From the NCBI GenBank assembly GCA_002729755.1, contig PBYT01000021.1, positions 21,319-31,417 of the forward strand: a DNA stretch of 10,099 nucleotides, read 5' to 3'. Below, piece by piece: positions 1 through 7,167 of this stretch. A program made the position numbers and the translations under genes. This DNA comes from Flavobacteriaceae bacterium (GTDB lineage Bacteria > Bacteroidota > Bacteroidia > Flavobacteriales > Flavobacteriaceae). Below the pieces are notes generated by a model. That model saw nothing but the letters and a program-made list of their open reading frames with translations. It did not search any database and had not been told where the DNA came from. Positions within the stretch are counted from its first letter, which is position 1; every line of letters starts with the position of its first letter.

Positions 1-99
1 ATATTTGGATTATCCTTTGCGACTTTCCTTACTCTAATTGTTGTCCCATCTATATACTACATAGTTCATTGTCTAAAGTTAAAACTTAAGAATATCTAG
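1..99 (+). CDS. RND-family efflux transporter, C-terminal end (partial)
   Basis: Frame 1 is open from the window edge to a TAG at 97-99 and encodes 32 residues. They begin IFGLSFATFLTLIVVPSIYY and end in a short basic tail (KLKLKNI). The pattern G-L-x-F-A-T-x-x-T-L-x-V-V-P-x-x-Y is the last transmembrane helix of RND (AcrB/HAE1-type) inner-membrane transporters, which use the proton gradient to pump drugs, metals or other small molecules out through a periplasmic adaptor and outer-membrane channel. Only the end of the protein is visible, so substrate and subfamily cannot be judged. The stop lies 21 bp before aspS on the same strand, so readthrough from this gene into aspS is possible. Confidence 0.72.
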   Translation: MFGLSFATFLTLIVVPSIYYIVHCLKLKLKNI

Positions 100-120
100 T
101 TATATTTATAATAATTTAAT

Positions 121-1860
121 ATGTATAGAACAAACAATTGTGGTGAGTTAAACTCAAGTTTTGTTGATCAAGAGGTTAAGCTTTCAGGATGGGTTAATAA
201 AATTCGAACAAAAGGTTTCATTATATGGATTGACCTAAGAGATAGATATGGAATCACTCAACTAGTTTTTGATAAAGAAAGAACAGATACATCAGTTTTT
301 GAAGCTGCAAATAAACTGGGCAGAGAATTTGTTATTGAAGTTGATGGAAAAGTTATAAAAAGAAAAGACTTTAATAAAAATATAAGCACAGGAGAAATTG
401 AAATATTAGTGTCAAATCTTAAAATTTTAAACTCGTCAATTACACCCCCATTTACATTAGAAGATCAAACAGATGGAGGTGATGAATTAAGAATGAAATT
501 TAGATATCTTGATCTTAGGAGAGAACCAATTAAAGCAAATTTGATTTTTAGAAATAAGCTTTCATTAGAAGTGCGAAATTATTTATCTGATAATGGTTTT
601 CTTGATATTGAAACACCTTATTTAATAAAATCTACACCAGAAGGAGCTAGAGATTTTGTTGTTCCTTCAAGAATGCATCCTGAACACTACTATGCTCTTC
701 CTCAATCTCCACAAATATTCAAGCAACTTATAATGATTGGTGGACTTGATAAATATTATCAAATTGTAAAATGTTTTAGAGATGAAGACCTAAGAGCTGA
801 TAGACAGCCTGAGTTTACCCAAATTGACTGTGAAATGTCTTTTGTTAATGAGTCTGATGTTTTAAAGCAATTTGAAGGTTTAATTTTACATTTATTAAAA
901 AAGTTTGGAAAACCAGTAAATAATAGTTTTCCAAAACTTACATATAAAGATGCTCTAGAGAATTACGGTTCAGATAAACCTGATTTAAGATTTGATATCA
1001 AAATCAATGAAATTACAGATACTGTCAAGGGTAAAAATTTTAACATATTTGATAATGCTGAATATATAGGATGTCTAGTCTTACCTGAAAAGGCTGAATT
1101 ATCAAGAAAAGAGATTGACAACCTTACTGAATGGGTTAAAAGACCACAAATTGGAGCCAATGGTATTTTATGGATTAAAAATAGTGGTGATAATTCTATT
1201 AAGTCATCTTTTGATAAATTTTTCACATCTGATGATTTAAAAAGCTTAATTAAAAATCTTGGAAGCAAATCAGGAGATCTTATACTGATAATGGCAGGAA
1301 CCAAAAAAGAAACTCTTGAACATCTTGGAACTCTCAGATTAGAAATAGGTAAGAGATATGATTATATTAACTATGATTTGTTTTGTCCAGCTTGGATAAC
1401 CGCCTTTCCACTTTTTGAATATGATGATGAAGAAAAGAAGTTTAAATCAACGCATCATCCTTTTACATCTCCAAACGAGGAAAGTCTAGAGTTATTAAAT
1501 TCAAATCCAGAAAATGTTATTGCAAATGCATACGATCTAGTTTTAAATGGGAATGAAATTGGTGGTGGTTCAATTAGGATTCATGATTATAATATCCAAA
1601 TGAAAATATTTGAAATTCTTGGAATGTCAAAAAAAGAATATGAAAGTCAATTTGGATTTTTAATTGAAGCTCTTAAATATGGAGCACCTCCTCATGGGGG
1701 AATTGCATTTGGACTAGATAGATTAGCTGCTGTTCTTAATAATAAAGATGTAATAAGAGATTTTATTGCTTTCCCGAAAAATAATAGTGGAAAAGATCTA
1801 ATGATTGATGCTCCTGCAAGACTTACTAAAGATCAACTTAAGGATATGACAAAAAAATAA
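121..1860 (+). CDS. aspS: Aspartyl-tRNA synthetase (AspRS)
   Basis: Charges tRNA-Asp with aspartate using ATP in the cytoplasm. The 579 residues match the usual length of about 580-600 for bacterial-type AspRS. Domains in order are an OB-fold anticodon-binding domain (about 1-105, with GWVNKIRTKGF and IDLRDRYGITQLVF), the class II catalytic core, and a GAD-like insertion (about 285-420). Class II motif 2 is at FRDEDLRADRQPEFTQID (219-236), with the substrate-binding loop QSPQ at 195-198. HHPFTSP is at 445-451, GGGSIRIH at 481-488, and motif 3 GIAFGLDRLAAV at 527-538. The ATG at 121 gives a normal N-terminus. A weak -7-like element (TATATTTA, 101-108, one mismatch to TAnnTTTG) lies only 12 bp upstream, so transcription could also come from the transporter gene. 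The stop overlaps the next start by one base. Whether the enzyme also charges tRNA-Asn cannot be told from what I see. Confidence 0.97.
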   Translation: MYRTNNCGELNSSFVDQEVKLSGWVNKIRTKGFIIWIDLRDRYGITQLVFDKERTDTSVFEAANKLGREFVIEVDGKVIKRKDFNKNISTGEIEILVSNLKILNSSITPPFTLEDQTDGGDELRMKFRYLDLRREPIKANLIFRNKLSLEVRNYLSDNGFLDIETPYLIKSTPEGARDFVVPSRMHPEHYYALPQSPQIFKQLIMIGGLDKYYQIVKCFRDEDLRADRQPEFTQIDCEMSFVNESDVLKQFEGLILHLLKKFGKPVNNSFPKLTYKDALENYGSDKPDLRFDIKINEITDTVKGKNFNIFDNAEYIGCLVLPEKAELSRKEIDNLTEWVKRPQIGANGILWIKNSGDNSIKSSFDKFFTSDDLKSLIKNLGSKSGDLILIMAGTKKETLEHLGTLRLEIGKRYDYINYDLFCPAWITAFPLFEYDDEEKKFKSTHHPFTSPNEESLELLNSNPENVIANAYDLVLNGNEIGGGSIRIHDYNIQMKIFEILGMSKKEYESQFGFLIEALKYGAPPHGGIAFGLDRLAAVLNNKDVIRDFIAFPKNNSGKDLMIDAPARLTKDQLKDMTKK

Positions 1861-2117
1861 TGGGACTTTACAGTAAAAAAAAAATAATAAAGATACTTTC
1901 TATTATACTTTTTGGCGGAATATTGTTTGGTGTTTACTATAGAGAAATAATTGAAACTTCTATAGGGGATAAAATTATAGGGTTCTTTGTAATTTTTGGA
2001 GCATTTATCTTCATGCCTTTATTTTTAGTTTATAGGCTTAAAGGGAAAAAATTCGAAGATTATACTTTAAGTGATAAGAATCTTAAAAAGATGAGGAAAA
2101 AGTCTGGTAAGAATTAA
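1860..2117 (+). CDS. Small two-helix membrane protein, unknown function
   Basis: An 85-residue protein I cannot assign to a named family. It has a basic N-terminus (MGLYSKKK), a hydrophobic segment at about 9-27 (IIKILSIILFGGILFGVYY), a short polar loop (REIIETSIGDK) and a second hydrophobic segment at about 38-59. A charged, lysine-rich tail follows (KGKKFEDYTLSDKNLKKMRK). The positive-inside rule predicts both ends in the cytoplasm. No signal-peptide cleavage site or lipobox is visible. The start ATG shares its A with the aspS stop (TAATG at 1858-1862), so translation is probably coupled to aspS and the two are cotranscribed. The stop overlaps the tadA stop on the other strand by 4 bp. The reading frame is compact and ends cleanly, which supports a real gene. 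Function is unknown, and a link to AspRS is not implied by the sequence itself. Confidence 0.82.
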   Translation: MGLYSKKKIIKILSIILFGGILFGVYYREIIETSIGDKIIGFFVIFGAFIFMPLFLVYRLKGKKFEDYTLSDKNLKKMRKKSGKN

Positions 2118-2551
2118 TTTCTTAATTTCTTAAAAAACTTATCAATCAAATCCTTTGATTCTAATTCTAAAACACCTGATTTTTCTTGAATTTTTTTATC
2201 TAACTGTATTTTTTGACTCTTATATCCTTTTTCAGGGTCATCTACAGCATAAACAATCCTAGAAATTTTTGACCAGTAAATAGCTCCATAACACATTATA
2301 CAAGGTTCTAGTGTGGTATATAAAGTACACCCCTGTAGATATTTAGAATTAAGATAGTCGCTAGCTGATGTTATTGCTAATATTTCAGCATGAGCTGTAG
2401 AATCATTTAATAACTCTACCATATTATACGCTCTTGAAATTATATTATTTTCGTAAACAACTACAGCCCCAACAGGAACCTCATTGTTTTCTTTTGCTAA
2501 TTTAGCTTGAGACAAAGCAAACTTCATAAAATAAGTGTCATTCTTAACCAT
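2114..2551 (-). CDS. tadA: tRNA-specific adenosine deaminase (TadA)
   Basis: Zinc-dependent deaminase of the cytidine/deoxycytidylate deaminase superfamily. TadA converts A34 to inosine in the anticodon of tRNA-Arg(ACG), which lets it read CGU, CGC and CGA. From the ATG at 2551 the protein has 145 residues. It shows VPVGAVVV near 25-32, the catalytic zinc motif TAHAEILAI (H54, proton-shuttling E56), and the second zinc motif LEPCIMC (C84 and C87). The asparagine of AYNMVE (N43) matches the conserved substrate-contact asparagine of TadA. The frame stays open upstream to 2722, but that stretch overlaps the first codons of polA and lacks family similarity, so 2551 is the better start. The gene is divergent from polA and converges on the small membrane gene with a 4-bp overlap (TTAA), so it has no room for its own terminator. 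A guanine-deaminase-like relative is possible but less likely given TAHAE and PCIMC in TadA spacing. Confidence 0.93.
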   Translation of the reverse strand: MVKNDTYFMKFALSQAKLAKENNEVPVGAVVVYENNIISRAYNMVELLNDSTAHAEILAITSASDYLNSKYLQGCTLYTTLEPCIMCYGAIYWSKISRIVYAVDDPEKGYKSQKIQLDKKIQEKSGVLELESKDLIDKFFKKLRN

Positions 2552-2655
2552 ATTTACTAAATTACAAAAAGACTCTATTAAATAAACGAAGTTATATATT
2601 TGTATGATTCTGTTAAGTTTATTTATGTTGACATTATAAACTAAAATGCTGAAAA
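2552..2655. promoter_or_regulatory. Divergent tadA/polA regulatory region
   Basis: This 104-bp AT-rich gap separates two divergent starts and must hold promoters for both genes. On the plus strand, TATATTTG at 2595-2602 is an exact match to the Bacteroidota -7 consensus TAnnTTTG. It would place polA transcription initiation near 2608 and leave a leader of about 48 nt. I see no convincing -33 TTTG at 19-21 bp upstream. For tadA no clear -7 element is visible on the minus strand. The proposed polA leader holds an imperfect dyad at 2616-2642, listed separately. Confidence 0.5.
2616..2642. repeat. Imperfect inverted repeat in the polA leader
   Basis: The arms AGTTTAT (2616-2622) and ATAAACT (2636-2642) are perfectly complementary. 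Inside them, ATGT (2625-2628) and ACAT (2631-2634) are also complementary around a TG centre. The only breaks are TT on the left side and T on the right. The dyad lies 13 bp before the polA ATG and downstream of the candidate -7 element. It could be a dimeric repressor's operator or a leader hairpin with a UUGA loop. In AT-rich DNA, chance dyads are common, so its function is inference. Confidence 0.45.
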
Positions 2656-5445
2656 ATGAGCGATAAAAAAAAGCTATTTTTATTAGATGCTTATGCTTTA
2701 ATCTATAGGGGATATTATGCATTTATAAAAAATCCTAGAATTAATTCTAAAGGACTTGATACTTCAGCTATTCTTGGTTTTATGAATTCCTTATTTGAAA
2801 TAATCCGATCTCAAAAACCTGATTATATAGGTGTTGCTTTTGATAAAGGTGGTTCAGTTTCTAGATCAGAAATGTTTACTGAATATAAAAGTAATAGAGA
2901 CAAAACTCCTGAACCAATAATAATGGCAATTCCTTATATAAAAAATATACTTGATGGAATGAATATTCCTATTCTTGAACAAGAAGGGTTTGAAGCTGAT
3001 GACATTATTGGAACAGTTGCAAAAAAAGCTGAGAAAAAGAATTTTAAAGTATTTATGGTAACTCCTGACAAAGATTTTTCTCAGTTAGTATCAGAAAATA
3101 TATTCTTATGCAAACCTGCACGAATGGGGAATGGAATGGAAATTTTGGGGACTAAAGAGGTAAACGAAAAGTTTGAGGTTGATTCACCTGAACAAGTTAT
3201 AGACTTTCTTGGAATGATGGGGGACTCTGTTGATAATATTCCTGGTTTACCCGGTGTAGGTGAAAAAACAGCAAAAAAATTTTTAAAGGAATATGGATCT
3301 CTGGAAAATCTCTTATCAAATTCTCACTTAATTCCTGGGAAACTTGGTGAAAAAATTACAAACAATAAAGAGCTGGGAATAATTTCTAAAGAGCTAGCAA
3401 AAATAATACTAGATGTCCCTATAAATTATAATTTAAAGGACTTCAAACTTACAGAACCTAATAAGGAAAAGGTGCTTGAAGTATTTGATGAATTAGAGTT
3501 TAGAAGAATTAAAGAAACTTTTTTTAAAATTTATGGCACTGAAAGACAGACTGATAATTCAGCAGATAAGCAAGTCTCAATTCAAACAAATCTTTTTGAT
3601 CAAAATAACTATAATCAAGATTCATATACTAAATCAAACTTAAGTTCTTTAAATAGTCAATATCAGTTTATTGATAATGTTGAAGAATTAAAGTTGTTTA
3701 CAAATAAAGTAATGAAGCAAAGTATTGTTTCTTTTGACACAGAGACTGAAAATTTAAATTCATTAGAAACAAAACTTGTTGGAATCTCTTTTTCATGGGA
3801 GAAACATACTGGATATTTTGTTTCATTTAGTAATGAAAAAGAGAAAAACACTGAATTTATAGAATTATTAAAACCTTTTTTTGAAAGCAATAAGATTGAA
3901 AAAGTAGGACACAACTTAAAGTTTGATATTAAGGTTCTATTTAAATATGGTGTCAATGTTTGTGCTCCAATATATGATACAATGATAGCTCATTATATAA
4001 TTAATCCAGATATGAGACATAATCTTGATTCTCTCTCCGAATCTTATCTTAATTATTCTCCAATATCAATTGAAGACTTGATTGGCAAAAGGGGGAAAAA
4101 TCAAAAAAACATAAGAAATATCTCTATTGAAGAAATTACTAGATACTCTGTTGAAGATCCTGATTTATGTCTCCAACTAAAAGAAATTTTTGACAAAGAA
4201 ATTAAAACTAATAATCTGAATGAAATTTTTTCTGAAATAGAACTCCCAATCATAGAAGTCTTGTCATTTATGGAGAAGGAAGGAATCAAAATAGATAAAA
4301 AATATTTAAAAAGTCTCGAGGATGATTTTCAAAATGAATTGACTGTCTTGGAAAATAAAATATTTAAGGAATCTGGAGAGAATTTTAATTTAAATTCTCC
4401 AAAACAATTAGGTGAAATCCTCTTTAATAAATTAAAGCTTGTTAGTAATCCTAAAAAAACAAAAACAGGTCAATTTTCAACCTCTGAGGAAATATTATCA
4501 GCATTAGCTAAAGATCATCAAATTATATCAAATATTCTTGAGTGGAGATCATTAGATAAACTCCTTAGCACATACGTTAAAGCCTTGCCTAATGAGATAA
4601 ATTCAAATACTGGAAGAATTCATACAAAATTTAATCAAGCAGTTGCCTCAACTGGAAGATTAAGCAGTAATAACCCAAATCTTCAAAATATTCCAATTAG
4701 AACTGAAAATGGTCAAAAAATAAGAAAAGCATTTACCCCTAGAGATAAAGACTTTATCCTAATGTGCGCTGATTACTCTCAAATTGAATTAAGAATAATA
4801 GCCTCATTAAGTGGAGATGTTAATATGATTGATGCATTTAATAAGGGTGAGGATATCCACACATCGACAGCTTCAAGAATCTTTAATGTCCCGCATAATG
4901 AAGTGACTAGAGAGCAAAGGAGTAATGCTAAGACTGTTAATTTTGGTATCATATACGGTATCTCTGCGTTTGGACTAAGCCAGCAAACAAATTTAAATAG
5001 AAAAGAATCTAAAATCCTAATTGATAATTACTATGAAAATTATCCAACTCTTAAAGAATATATGTCAAAACAGATAGATTTTGCAAGAGAAAATGGATAT
5101 GTTGAAACATTAATGGGTAGGAGAAGATATTTAACCAATATTAATTCACAAAATGGTATGATTAGAAGTGCTGATGAGAGAAATGCAATAAATGCCCCGA
5201 TTCAAGGAAGCGCAGCTGATATTATTAAAATTGCGATGAAAAATATCTTCAATATTTTTAATGAAAAACAATTTAAATCTAAAATGATTCTTCAAGTTCA
5301 TGATGAGTTAGTATTTGATGTTCACCTATCAGAATTAGATAAAATCAAAAAAGTAGTTAAAAACAGTATGGAAAACGCTGTAGCCCTTGATATTCCTCTA
5401 AAAGTAGACATAGGAACTGGCAAAAACTGGTTAGAAGCGCATTAA
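2656..5445 (+). CDS. polA: DNA polymerase I with 5' nuclease and proofreading domains
   Basis: Repair and Okazaki-fragment-processing polymerase of 929 residues, the normal full length. The 5'-3' nuclease domain spans about 1-292: LFLLDAYALIYRGYYAF, YKSNRDKTPEP, EADD (113-116), TPDKD, and the helix-hairpin-helix PGLPGVGEKTAKKFL. A polar linker follows (about 293-337) and contains QTNLF at 310-314. The 3'-5' exonuclease looks active: DTE at 361-363 (Exo I), NLKFD at 420-424 (Exo II), and Y497 with D501 in YSVEDPD (Exo III). The polymerase domain has ASTGRLSSNNPNLQNIP; motif A ADYSQIELR with D706 and E711; the O-helix with R755, K759, F763 and Y767; and motif C VHDE with D883 and E884. F763 matches the phenylalanine that disfavours dideoxynucleotides in E. 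coli Pol I. The ATG at 2656 gives MSDKKKLFLLDAYAL. The gene is divergent from tadA and sits 74 bp before rplM. Confidence 0.98.
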   Translation: MSDKKKLFLLDAYALIYRGYYAFIKNPRINSKGLDTSAILGFMNSLFEIIRSQKPDYIGVAFDKGGSVSRSEMFTEYKSNRDKTPEPIIMAIPYIKNILDGMNIPILEQEGFEADDIIGTVAKKAEKKNFKVFMVTPDKDFSQLVSENIFLCKPARMGNGMEILGTKEVNEKFEVDSPEQVIDFLGMMGDSVDNIPGLPGVGEKTAKKFLKEYGSLENLLSNSHLIPGKLGEKITNNKELGIISKELAKIILDVPINYNLKDFKLTEPNKEKVLEVFDELEFRRIKETFFKIYGTERQTDNSADKQVSIQTNLFDQNNYNQDSYTKSNLSSLNSQYQFIDNVEELKLFTNKVMKQSIVSFDTETENLNSLETKLVGISFSWEKHTGYFVSFSNEKEKNTEFIELLKPFFESNKIEKVGHNLKFDIKVLFKYGVNVCAPIYDTMIAHYIINPDMRHNLDSLSESYLNYSPISIEDLIGKRGKNQKNIRNISIEEITRYSVEDPDLCLQLKEIFDKEIKTNNLNEIFSEIELPIIEVLSFMEKEGIKIDKKYLKSLEDDFQNELTVLENKIFKESGENFNLNSPKQLGEILFNKLKLVSNPKKTKTGQFSTSEEILSALAKDHQIISNILEWRSLDKLLSTYVKALPNEINSNTGRIHTKFNQAVASTGRLSSNNPNLQNIPIRTENGQKIRKAFTPRDKDFILMCADYSQIELRIIASLSGDVNMIDAFNKGEDIHTSTASRIFNVPHNEVTREQRSNAKTVNFGIIYGISAFGLSQQTNLNRKESKILIDNYYENYPTLKEYMSKQIDFARENGYVETLMGRRRYLTNINSQNGMIRSADERNAINAPIQGSAADIIKIAMKNIFNIFNEKQFKSKMILQVHDELVFDVHLSELDKIKKVVKNSMENAVALDIPLKVDIGTGKNWLEAH

Positions 5446-5448
5446 TTG

Positions 5449-5477
5449 TAAAAAAGTTTTTATAAAATTTTTTATAA
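5449..5477. repeat. Two adjacent AT palindromes in the rplM promoter
   Basis: TAAAAA (5449-5454) is mirrored by TTTTTA (5457-5462) around AG. TTATAAAA (5460-5467) is mirrored by TTTTATAA (5470-5477) around TT. Both are perfect dyads, and they overlap by three bases. They occupy the -33/-7 spacer and the DNA just upstream of the predicted operon promoter and follow the polA stop at once. The tracts of A and T would give bent, easily melted DNA. No GC stem is present, so this is not a typical terminator for polA. Confidence 0.55.
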
Positions 5478-5488
5478 ATGTATATTTG
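5456..5488 (+). promoter_or_regulatory. Predicted rplM operon promoter (Bacteroidota type)
   Basis: TATATTTG at 5481-5488 matches the Bacteroidota -7 consensus TAnnTTTG exactly. Nineteen bases upstream is GTTTTT (5456-5461), a weak -33 relative of TTTG. Initiation would fall near 5494, giving a leader of about 26 nt before the rplM ATG at 5520. The spacer consists largely of AT palindromes. Its position in front of a highly expressed ribosomal protein operon fits a strong promoter. A small GCC/GGC complementarity (5492-5494 with 5502-5504) is too short to call a leader structure. Confidence 0.6.
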
Positions 5489-5519
5489 CACGCCGAGATT
5501 TGGCAAAACGTTAATATAT

Positions 5520-5975
5520 ATGGGTAAACTAAGTTATAAAACAATTTCTGCTAATAGGAAAACAGTCACTAAAGAGTGGGTGCTTATTGATGCCTCCGAT
5601 ATTTCTTTAGGAAGAACAGCTTCAGTAGTTGCAGGCCTGTTAAGAGGAAAACATAAAAGTAACTTTACCCCTCATGTTGATTGTGGAGATAATGTAGTTG
5701 TAATTAATGCTGATAAGATTAAATTAACGGGATATAAATGGTCTCAAAAGGAATATATAAGTCACTCTGGCTACCCTGGCGGGCAAAAAATTATTACCGC
5801 AGATAAATTACATAAAAAAAGCAATATTAAACTTGTTGAAAATGCTGTTAAAGGTATGCTTCCAAAAAACAAACTTGGAGCTGAATTATTTAGAAATTTA
5901 AAGGTATTTCCTCAAACTGACCACAATTATAAAGCTCAAAAACCAAAATTAATCGATTTAAATGCTAAAATATAA
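5520..5975 (+). CDS. rplM: 50S ribosomal protein L13 (uL13)
   Basis: Large-subunit protein that binds 23S rRNA early in 50S assembly. From the ATG at 5520 it has 151 residues and begins MGKLSYKTISANRKTVTKEW, the form usual for Bacteroidota L13. The family signature is LVENAVKGMLPKNKLG at 105-120, preceded by HVDCGDNVVVINA (52-64) and GYPGGQK (84-90) and followed by AELFRNLKVF. An upstream in-frame ATG at 5478 would add 14 residues, but it lies in the promoter -7 region and its product has no L13 similarity, so it was rejected. This is the first gene of the ribosomal block. Its TAA overlaps the rpsI ATG by one base (TAATG at 5973-5977), which suggests translational coupling and equal synthesis of the two proteins. 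Confidence 0.97.
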   Translation: MGKLSYKTISANRKTVTKEWVLIDASDISLGRTASVVAGLLRGKHKSNFTPHVDCGDNVVVINADKIKLTGYKWSQKEYISHSGYPGGQKIITADKLHKKSNIKLVENAVKGMLPKNKLGAELFRNLKVFPQTDHNYKAQKPKLIDLNAKI

Positions 5976-6361
5976 TGAATGTAATTCATAAGATAGGCAG
6001 AAGAAAAACTTCAGTAGCTAGAATCTATATGTCTAAAGGGAAAGGGGCAATTACAGTTAATAAAAAGCCTTATTCTGAATTTTTTGACACTTCTTCTCTT
6101 CAATATAAAGTCTTACAACCTTTTGCATTAACTAATACCAAAGATCAATTCGACTTATCAGTTACAGTTAAAGGAGGAGGAATTAATGGGCAAGCAGAAG
6201 CAATTAGACTAGCTATTTCTAGAGCTCTTTGTGAAATTGATGAAGAGTTTAAAGGTTTACTTAAAAAAGAAGGACTTTTAACTAGAGACCCCAGAATGGT
6301 TGAAAGAAAAAAATTCGGACAAAAGAAAGCAAGAAAAAAATTCCAATTCTCTAAAAGATAA
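5975..6361 (+). CDS. rpsI: 30S ribosomal protein S9 (uS9)
   Basis: Small-subunit protein of 128 residues whose C-terminal tail reaches the P-site tRNA. Visible marks are the N-terminal GRRKTSVARIY (8-18), the S9 signature GGGINGQAEAIRLAISRAL (67-85), LLTRDPRMVERKKFGQKKAR (101-120), and the invariant ending FQFSKR. The complete tail shows that the gene is intact. The start overlaps the rplM stop by one base, and the stop is three bases before rpsB. The pair L13-S9 is one of the most conserved gene pairs in bacteria, and its coupling here fits cotranscription from the promoter before rplM. Confidence 0.98.
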   Translation: MNVIHKIGRRKTSVARIYMSKGKGAITVNKKPYSEFFDTSSLQYKVLQPFALTNTKDQFDLSVTVKGGGINGQAEAIRLAISRALCEIDEEFKGLLKKEGLLTRDPRMVERKKFGQKKARKKFQFSKR

Positions 6362-6364
6362 ATT

Positions 6365-7147
6365 ATGGCTAAAACAGATGTTAAAGAACTTTTGGATGCT
6401 GGTGTACATTTTGGACACTTAACTAGGAAATGGAATCCGAATATGGCTCCATACATATATATGGAAAGAGATGGGATTCACATAATTAATCTATATAAAA
6501 CAGCTGCCAAACTTGAAGAGGCAGTAAATGCTTTAAAGAAAATTGTTATAAGTGGTAGAAAAATCTTGTTTGTTGCTACAAAGAAACAAGCAAAAGATAT
6601 TGTTGCTGAAAAAGCTAAAAGTGTTGATATGCCATATATTACTGAAAGATGGCCTGGAGGAATGCTTACTAATTTTGTTACTATTCGTAAAGCCGTTAAA
6701 AAAATGGTTGCAATTGACAGAATGAAACAAGATGGAACTTTTGAAACTTTATCTAAAAAAGAGAAATTACAGGTAGATCGTCTCAGAGGGAAACTGGAGA
6801 AAAACTTAGGATCAATATCAGATATGTCCAGATTACCTGGAGCAATATTTGTTGTAGATACACTTAATGAAAAAATATCAGTTCAAGAAGCACAAAAATT
6901 AAAAATTCCAATTTTTGCAATGGTAGATACAAATTCTGATCCAGGTGAAGTAGATTTTATTATCCCTTCAAATGATGATGCTTCAAAATCTATTGAAAAG
7001 ATTTTAAGTATAGTGTGTAAAGCGATACAAGAAGGATTAGATGAAAGAAAACAAGAAAAAGAAGCTGCAAGTGAAGGTTCATCTGAGAGTACTGAACCTG
7101 AAAAGACCAAATCTAAAAAAATTGATGCTAAATCATCAAAAAAATAA
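6365..7147 (+). CDS. rpsB: 30S ribosomal protein S2 (uS2)
   Basis: Late-assembling small-subunit protein that binds near S1 and the mRNA exit region. The 260 residues include the N-terminal signature LLDAGVHFGHLTRKWNPNMA (9-28), INLYKTA, FVATKKQA, and ERWPGGMLTNFVTIRK. The second signature region is PGAIFVVDTLNEKISVQEA, and IPIFAMVDTNSDPGEVDFII carries the conserved core near the C-terminus. After about residue 225 comes a low-complexity acidic/basic tail (KQEKEAASEGSSESTEPEKTKSKK and onward) of roughly 30 residues, which is likely disordered. It lies 3 bp after rpsI and 20 bp before tsf, so it should share their transcript. The rpsB-tsf pairing is near universal in bacteria. In E. coli S2 regulates rpsB-tsf translation, but no comparable leader is visible here because the gene is internal to an operon. 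Confidence 0.98.
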   Translation: MAKTDVKELLDAGVHFGHLTRKWNPNMAPYIYMERDGIHIINLYKTAAKLEEAVNALKKIVISGRKILFVATKKQAKDIVAEKAKSVDMPYITERWPGGMLTNFVTIRKAVKKMVAIDRMKQDGTFETLSKKEKLQVDRLRGKLEKNLGSISDMSRLPGAIFVVDTLNEKISVQEAQKLKIPIFAMVDTNSDPGEVDFIIPSNDDASKSIEKILSIVCKAIQEGLDERKQEKEAASEGSSESTEPEKTKSKKIDAKSSKK

Positions 7148-7167
7148 TCTGACCTAAATTATTCAAA

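Noticed and set aside
963..1304. Minus-strand open frame within aspS
   Set aside because: It is fully antisense to a conserved synthetase gene and has no recognisable family; other antisense frames in polA, rpsI, rpsB and greA were dropped for the same reason.
2552..2722. 57-residue N-terminal extension of tadA up to an ATG at 2722
   Set aside because: It would overlap the start of polA on the other strand, has no deaminase similarity, and the family N-terminus fits the ATG at 2551.
5446..5477. AT palindromes as a polA terminator
   Set aside because: The stems are purely A/T, so a stable terminator is unlikely; the position fits the promoter of rplM better.
5478..5519. Upstream in-frame ATG for rplM at 5478
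   Set aside because: It lies inside the predicted -7 promoter region, and the 14 added residues are unlike L13.
5489..5519. Autoregulatory leader RNA before rplM
   Set aside because: Only about 26 nt remain after the predicted start, and the only complementarity is three or four pairs.
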